A stretch of DNA of 64,000 bases from positions 1,798,001 to 1,862,000 of the forward strand of contig NC_068558.1 in assembly GCF_022201045.2 (NCBI RefSeq), read 5' to 3'. Position numbers and translations under genes: made by a program. Every line of letters starts with the position of its first letter. Positions within the stretch are counted from its first letter, which is position 1. The notes under the pieces were generated by a model, which was not told the origin of the DNA, searched no databases, and was given only the letters and a program-made list of their open reading frames with translations. Positions 59,611 through 64,000 of this stretch are shown here, piece by piece. The stretch is from Citrus sinensis (Eukaryota > Streptophyta > Magnoliopsida > Sapindales > Rutaceae).

Positions 59611-60325
59611 ATCATGGATTTCCGTGCATTTCCAAAAAATAGATGCAGCAAAATCCGTAGAATTTCTGATGATGCACACAATAATTGAAGCGAGGGCACG
59701 ACTACAATAATGAGACAAAGGTCAAGGACAGAGAAATAACGAAATAACACAGGGCCACATTATTCATTATTTCATCACCCAAAAAGGGAAAGAAAAAAAG
59801 GAAAATGGCTGTTTTGCTAACAATGTATGAACTTCTTGGCTCCAATAAAGCAATGAGAACATTCAAACACCATTCTGTAGGGTGTAGAAGCTACTTCTCT
59901 TCAGCACCATGTCCTTGATATAATACATACAAAATGTATACCAAAGTTACTATTATGTTCAACAATTGATTTCCCCTCCCTATAAGGTAACAATATGGAC
60001 AGTATTTTGTTTCTGTTCTAAACTCTTTAACTATAATGCAGATGGACAAAAGCGATTATACATGAAAGGATTTTGCCGGGTCAAGGTAGAAGCCCCCTCA
60101 GCTTTGGGCATGAATCGGCAAATTTTATCACCAAGCCCCATTTGGGAAGTGTTCAATGAAGCCATTTAGCTTCAATGAGCATTTTGTCGGGTCTATGTCA
60201 AAACTCAGTTAATGCCTACTTCCTCTCTTTCCTTTCAGTCCTCATCATGAGGAAACCTGTAGAGGAACTCTCCAGAGAAACCATATTAGCTTTTAACCCA
60301 ATTAAACCTTCCAGGTGTAGGGACT
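59611..60325. other. 3' flank of the DUF3527 gene
   Basis: Non-coding DNA between the tRNA and the minus-strand stop codon at 60326; part is probably 3' UTR of the DUF3527 gene. ORFs at 59966-60360 run antisense to it and are not protein-like. Confidence 0.45.
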
Positions 60326-63048
60326 CTATACCCTTGCAATCGGAGAGAAAGGAGGGTTAATCATGTAAGTCTGTGGGATGTCTTCAGCCCTTTTTGAGAA
60401 TTTCTTCTTCTCCTCCTCAGTGACTGCTTCAATCAAGAATTTCACTTCATCCTCGATAAGCACTTTCAGTGAATTGCAATGTGGCAATTTCGTACTTCTT
60501 TCCTGAGCAGCAGCAATAGAAGCTTCTGAACCATGCAATATCCCAACACAAATGGAAAATGCTTGTAAAGTGGATAACTGAGCATGAAAATCAACTGCAT
60601 ATAGCCCCTCCTCAAGGAACATCATAGTTAAAGCTGGTGTGCTCTCTTTAGCACCCTGCATATAAATCAAAACAAAAAACTCCTGAGAGGCTGATTTTAT
60701 AAAGAATGCTTCCCAACTGCCTACTTCTGGATAGACACCAAAATGCTATCTAAAATTGTTCAAGACTACTCTAAGATGAGCATATACGAAATAAATGGAA
60801 ATATCATATAAGTTAACTGGTGGAGATTAAATGCTAGAGGACCAGAATACAATGAACTGATTTCCATGGAAATCCAAGAGTACTTTTAGTATATGCTGTG
60901 CTCATAATATACACATTTGGACGATAATATTGTTTATCTCAAAACAGTAGCATAAAGGCCATATAAATTCCACACCATCCGATGCACTAGGTGCAGGTAA
61001 AACATTGATTTTAACATTCAATGATCTTCTTCACTACAAGATTTCATGTTTGGAATCTTTCTATATACAAATACTAATTCTTTTTCTTTTACTCTAAATA
61101 ATATGAAATTTTTACTGTATCTTTCTTTTATCCAATCCACAGAGGCATCAAAGCAAAAGCTTACCTGAACGAAGAGTTCAAAAGGCTGCTGATTGTCCAG
61201 GAGTGGTCTATCTTCAGCATCATGAATATTAGTATCGCTAAAAACAGTAAGAGGGCAGGCCATATCCCAGCCACCACAATCACAGCCTCCACCCAACCTC
61301 CATCGATCAAGTAATGAAGAAGGGCCCCGGCTTCCAGGACTTGGTAAACCATGGTTACCAGTTGGAATTACTACCTTTACCTTTTCCGAACATTTGATTT
61401 CAAGTCGGTCTTTTCGCCTCTGCTCAACCATAGAGAGGTTGAGTAGATTCGAATGCATTTTATCACTAACTCTATGCCCCTTGTATTTCAAGCTCTCTCT
61501 TTTCTCAAATGGCACTTGAATGACAATGGCTGCAATTTCAAGGTTTGGAGGCAAATCACCTGATGCCCATGGGAATGGATTTGATTTATTAGAAAAACCA
61601 ATTTTTGCTTGCTCTTTGGACTTCACCGAATCAGACTCATTACTTCCCTCAACAATGCCTTGATTGGTATCCTTAGGAGGTGTAGCATCAGACGAACACT
61701 TCAGAAGTTCTTGAGCAGAGACACTTTGACTTGCATGTGCTATATCATACAACACAAACTCTGTAACCATAGAGTTGTCAAAAACCCCACCATCTCTTAA
61801 TTCTGAGCATATATGGCAGGAAACCTGCATCTGTCCCACCATTGAGCACTCTCTGTTGCGATCATTTGATCCCCACCCACTGACGTTGCTTCTTTTTCTA
61901 CCATCGAAGGAGTGGAAGGTATATACCCAATTAAAAGCATTATCAGCTTTCCATGTCCTAGCCACAATAACATCTTCTGGGGAACTCAAAGAGAACTCAA
62001 AAAAGGGTACCCCTTGCTTGTGTTCCAACTTGAGAAGGCCATGTAGGTGGACTGGTGAATGTGCCACAGCTGAACGATGCTTATCTTTCTCAACAATCTG
62101 AGAATTGAATTCTGAATTCTGAGCTGTATTAGAAAAATCATGCAACAAAGATTTCCTAAACGCCCTTTCCCTTCTCACATTTTCTGTCCCAATTTTTTTG
62201 ACTTGATTATGTTGCACTGCATGACACGAAGGGCTTCGTACAGACTTGGACTTCATCAATGGATCAAACATCTTTCTGATAGGGTTAAAACGAGTCTTAG
62301 AGCTAGCTCTGGAGGAATGATCACATTCTGATGGAGACGGTGGATAGGCCATCTCCACTTTCGCAGAATGAGACTTCTGAAATGTCAAAATTGTGTCTAT
62401 TTCAAGGAGGTTGTTACCATCATCCAGAGGACCAACAACCTCACCACATCTGAAATTCAAATCCTCAACTGTATCTCTCCTTGGAGTTTCAGCAGATTGT
62501 TTTTGTCTTGCATCCAACTTCAGACCGAATTCAATGAAGTCACCTGCTGGGCACAATTCTATAAAAGGCTTGCAAACAGACAACATATTTGAGGTTGAGT
62601 TTACAGACAACACTGAGTTTCTCTTCCCAGAGCTTTCCTCATCTGAACTACATAAAGAATCAAGAACTCTGAAGGGAAGAGAGGTATCATTACTGCAAGG
62701 AAATTCGATTTTTTTCCTTCCCTCAATAGCTCCCATTTTCTTCATCTTCCTCACCTCGTTGGATGTTTGATATATTGAACCTCGCTTCAGCTCTATGTTA
62801 CCCTCCAGTCCAACAGGTCCAGCTGGAGTACTTTTACAAGAGGAACTACGGTAACAACGGAAGCTAATCTCTGTGAAGCCTTCCCTTACCCTCAGCAGCT
62901 CATCTTTACGGATGTGTTTTCCTTTTGTTTTCCTCTTTTCAATATTCGAACAATGTCGAGGAGGCAGAAGAACAGTGTTAGGACTCAGACCCATTGTGCT
63001 GATTTTGTCGCAATCCATCTCCATCTCTAGTGCCATAGCTAGATCCAC
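60326..63048 (-). CDS. DUF3527 domain protein
   Basis: Two exons on the minus strand, 63048-61165 and 60655-60326, join in phase 0 to 737 aa. The intron runs GT at 61164 to AG at 60656. The N-terminal half is basic and Ser-rich (ISFRCYRSSSCKSTP, RKMFDPLMKSKSVRSP). The conserved DUF3527 region starts near residue 335 (LLKLEHKQGVPFFEFSLSSP, WVYTFHSF). It continues through GGCDCGGWDMACPL and the second exon (PALTMMFLEEGLYAVDFHAQ, LSTLQAFSICVGILHGSEAS), ending NPPFSPIARV. The family is plant-specific and of unknown biochemical function. No signal peptide or membrane segment is seen. The start is the ATG before MDLAMALEME; a further 5' exon may lie upstream as leader. Confidence 0.92.
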
Positions 63049-64000
63049 AGTTCTGAAGTAAACAAGAAAATGAATAGCTATTAAAATGGAATTCAGCAGA
63101 CATAAATATCATATAGAAAAGCAGAAGTGATAAAAAATAAAAGGAACAGTGCCAAAAACTTCAGTTCACTAACTAGTAATGCAAAAACAAACGTAACAGC
63201 CGAAGATTTGTCCTGAAATTTTGATTTTATGCTATCAAATACGTCAGCAGAGAAAATGCAGAATGAGGAACAATACACTACCAAATATTTTATACCAACC
63301 AAAACTTCCCACAGCCTATAACATACGGGAACTCCGTTAACAACAAATCTTCATATGGAGGTAAAAATCGGATCTTGACATGCAGGAGCCTAACAAATAA
63401 TATGTGGCTCACGGCAGCTACAAGAGAAATTATAAAATTCAAAGCCTAACCAATTGTAGTACTCTAGTATAGCACTGGTTCAGAGACCTTAACTTTACCA
63501 AATACCATTATTGTTTGAAAAAGCAGGCGCCGCATAAGTTAATCCAAACTTTGAGATCACAAAACTTCAAAATAAGTGTGATCTCATAAAACTGAAACTC
63601 TTGAACAAACAAAGAATCCTATGATAAAGTGACAGATATAAAGGCTACAAAAAATAATTTAAAGAAAAAAAGAAAAAGAAAATAACTTTAGTTTCACTTG
63701 CATTCTAAGCTAAACAAAAGAAGAAAAAATAAAGGGAAAAAAATGCTTGAGAAAATAGTCATAACCCCGCTAGATCTCAAAGAAGTAAGCTCAAAGACAA
63801 ACCCAACAAACAGCAAGTGATCCAATCATCATAATCTCCAGCCTCTCTTAAACTTAAAGTATCAATGGGACAATAAATCGACATCTATTAGGGACACAAC
63901 CGGAGTCATGTTAAAAAAAGAACAAAGTGCGCACTTAACATGCCAAAAGAATCAACACAGGTACAGTGAAAAAGCATAAGCAAACAAATTTGCCAGGCTT
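63049..64000. other. Leader/promoter side of the DUF3527 gene
   Basis: AT-rich sequence with no supported coding exon. It probably holds the 5' UTR, possibly with a leader intron, and the promoter of the minus-strand DUF3527 gene. The ORF at 63093-63302 has no recognised domain. Confidence 0.4.

Noticed and set aside
59430-59750. Minus-strand ORF across the tRNA
   Set aside because: Its most protein-like part is the antisense of tRNA-Asp.
61609-62770. Several plus-strand ORFs
   Set aside because: All are antisense to the DUF3527 first exon and lack domains.

Overview
The window is nuclear DNA from a flowering plant, almost certainly a eudicot. The evidence is multi-exon genes with short GT-AG introns and AT-rich intergenic DNA. 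Several families are plant-specific: TRM-like DUF4378, bHLH subgroup IIIf, CH-domain kinesin-14 and DUF3527. Mutator-like, hAT-like and PIF/Harbinger-like elements and LINE relics fill the gaps. My best guess is a woody rosid such as Citrus, but the sequence alone does not settle this. All exon models were built by hand from splice sites, reading phase and remembered family motifs; no search was run.

There are ten well-supported genes. In order they are: a TRM-like DUF4378 protein (+, 3420-6844); GMP synthase (+, 8458-11581); a 2-oxoglutarate/Fe(II) dioxygenase (+, 12483-13569); a GL3/EGL3-type bHLH regulator with a 15-nt microexon (-, 15371-18332); a small coiled-coil BLOC-1-subunit-2-like protein (-, 30190-32813); a RING-H2 protein head-to-head with it (+, 33074-33436); a CH-domain kinesin-14 with 21 coding exons (+, 40983-48839); a mitochondrial-carrier-family protein with a very long N-terminal extension (+, 54455-58367); tRNA-Asp(GTC) (+, 59523-59594); and a DUF3527 protein (-, 60326-63048). 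A possible small secreted cysteine-rich peptide lies at 51234-51921. The genes are unrelated housekeeping, cytoskeletal and regulatory genes and do not form one pathway. The only obvious shared regulation is the 260-bp divergent promoter between the BLOC-1-like and RING genes.

The most unusual part is the transposon-rich stretch 25.1-29.3 kb plus 52.3-53.6 kb. It holds four Mutator-like elements, three with perfect 9-bp target duplications. Three of the four carry recognisable pieces of host genes: the N-terminus of a DRT111/SPF45-like splicing factor, most of a geranyl diphosphate synthase small subunit, and the KNOX1 region of a class II KNOX homeobox gene. All three captured pieces are broken. 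Two adjacent elements share termini and a palindromic GTGCGACA module but carry different cargo, which suggests a local Pack-MULE family.

Two introns have the hallmarks of the minor (U12) spliceosome: an AT-AC intron in the kinesin motor domain and a GT-AG intron in the BLOC-1-like gene. A 416-bp near-perfect foldback element sits in the 5' leader of the kinesin gene.
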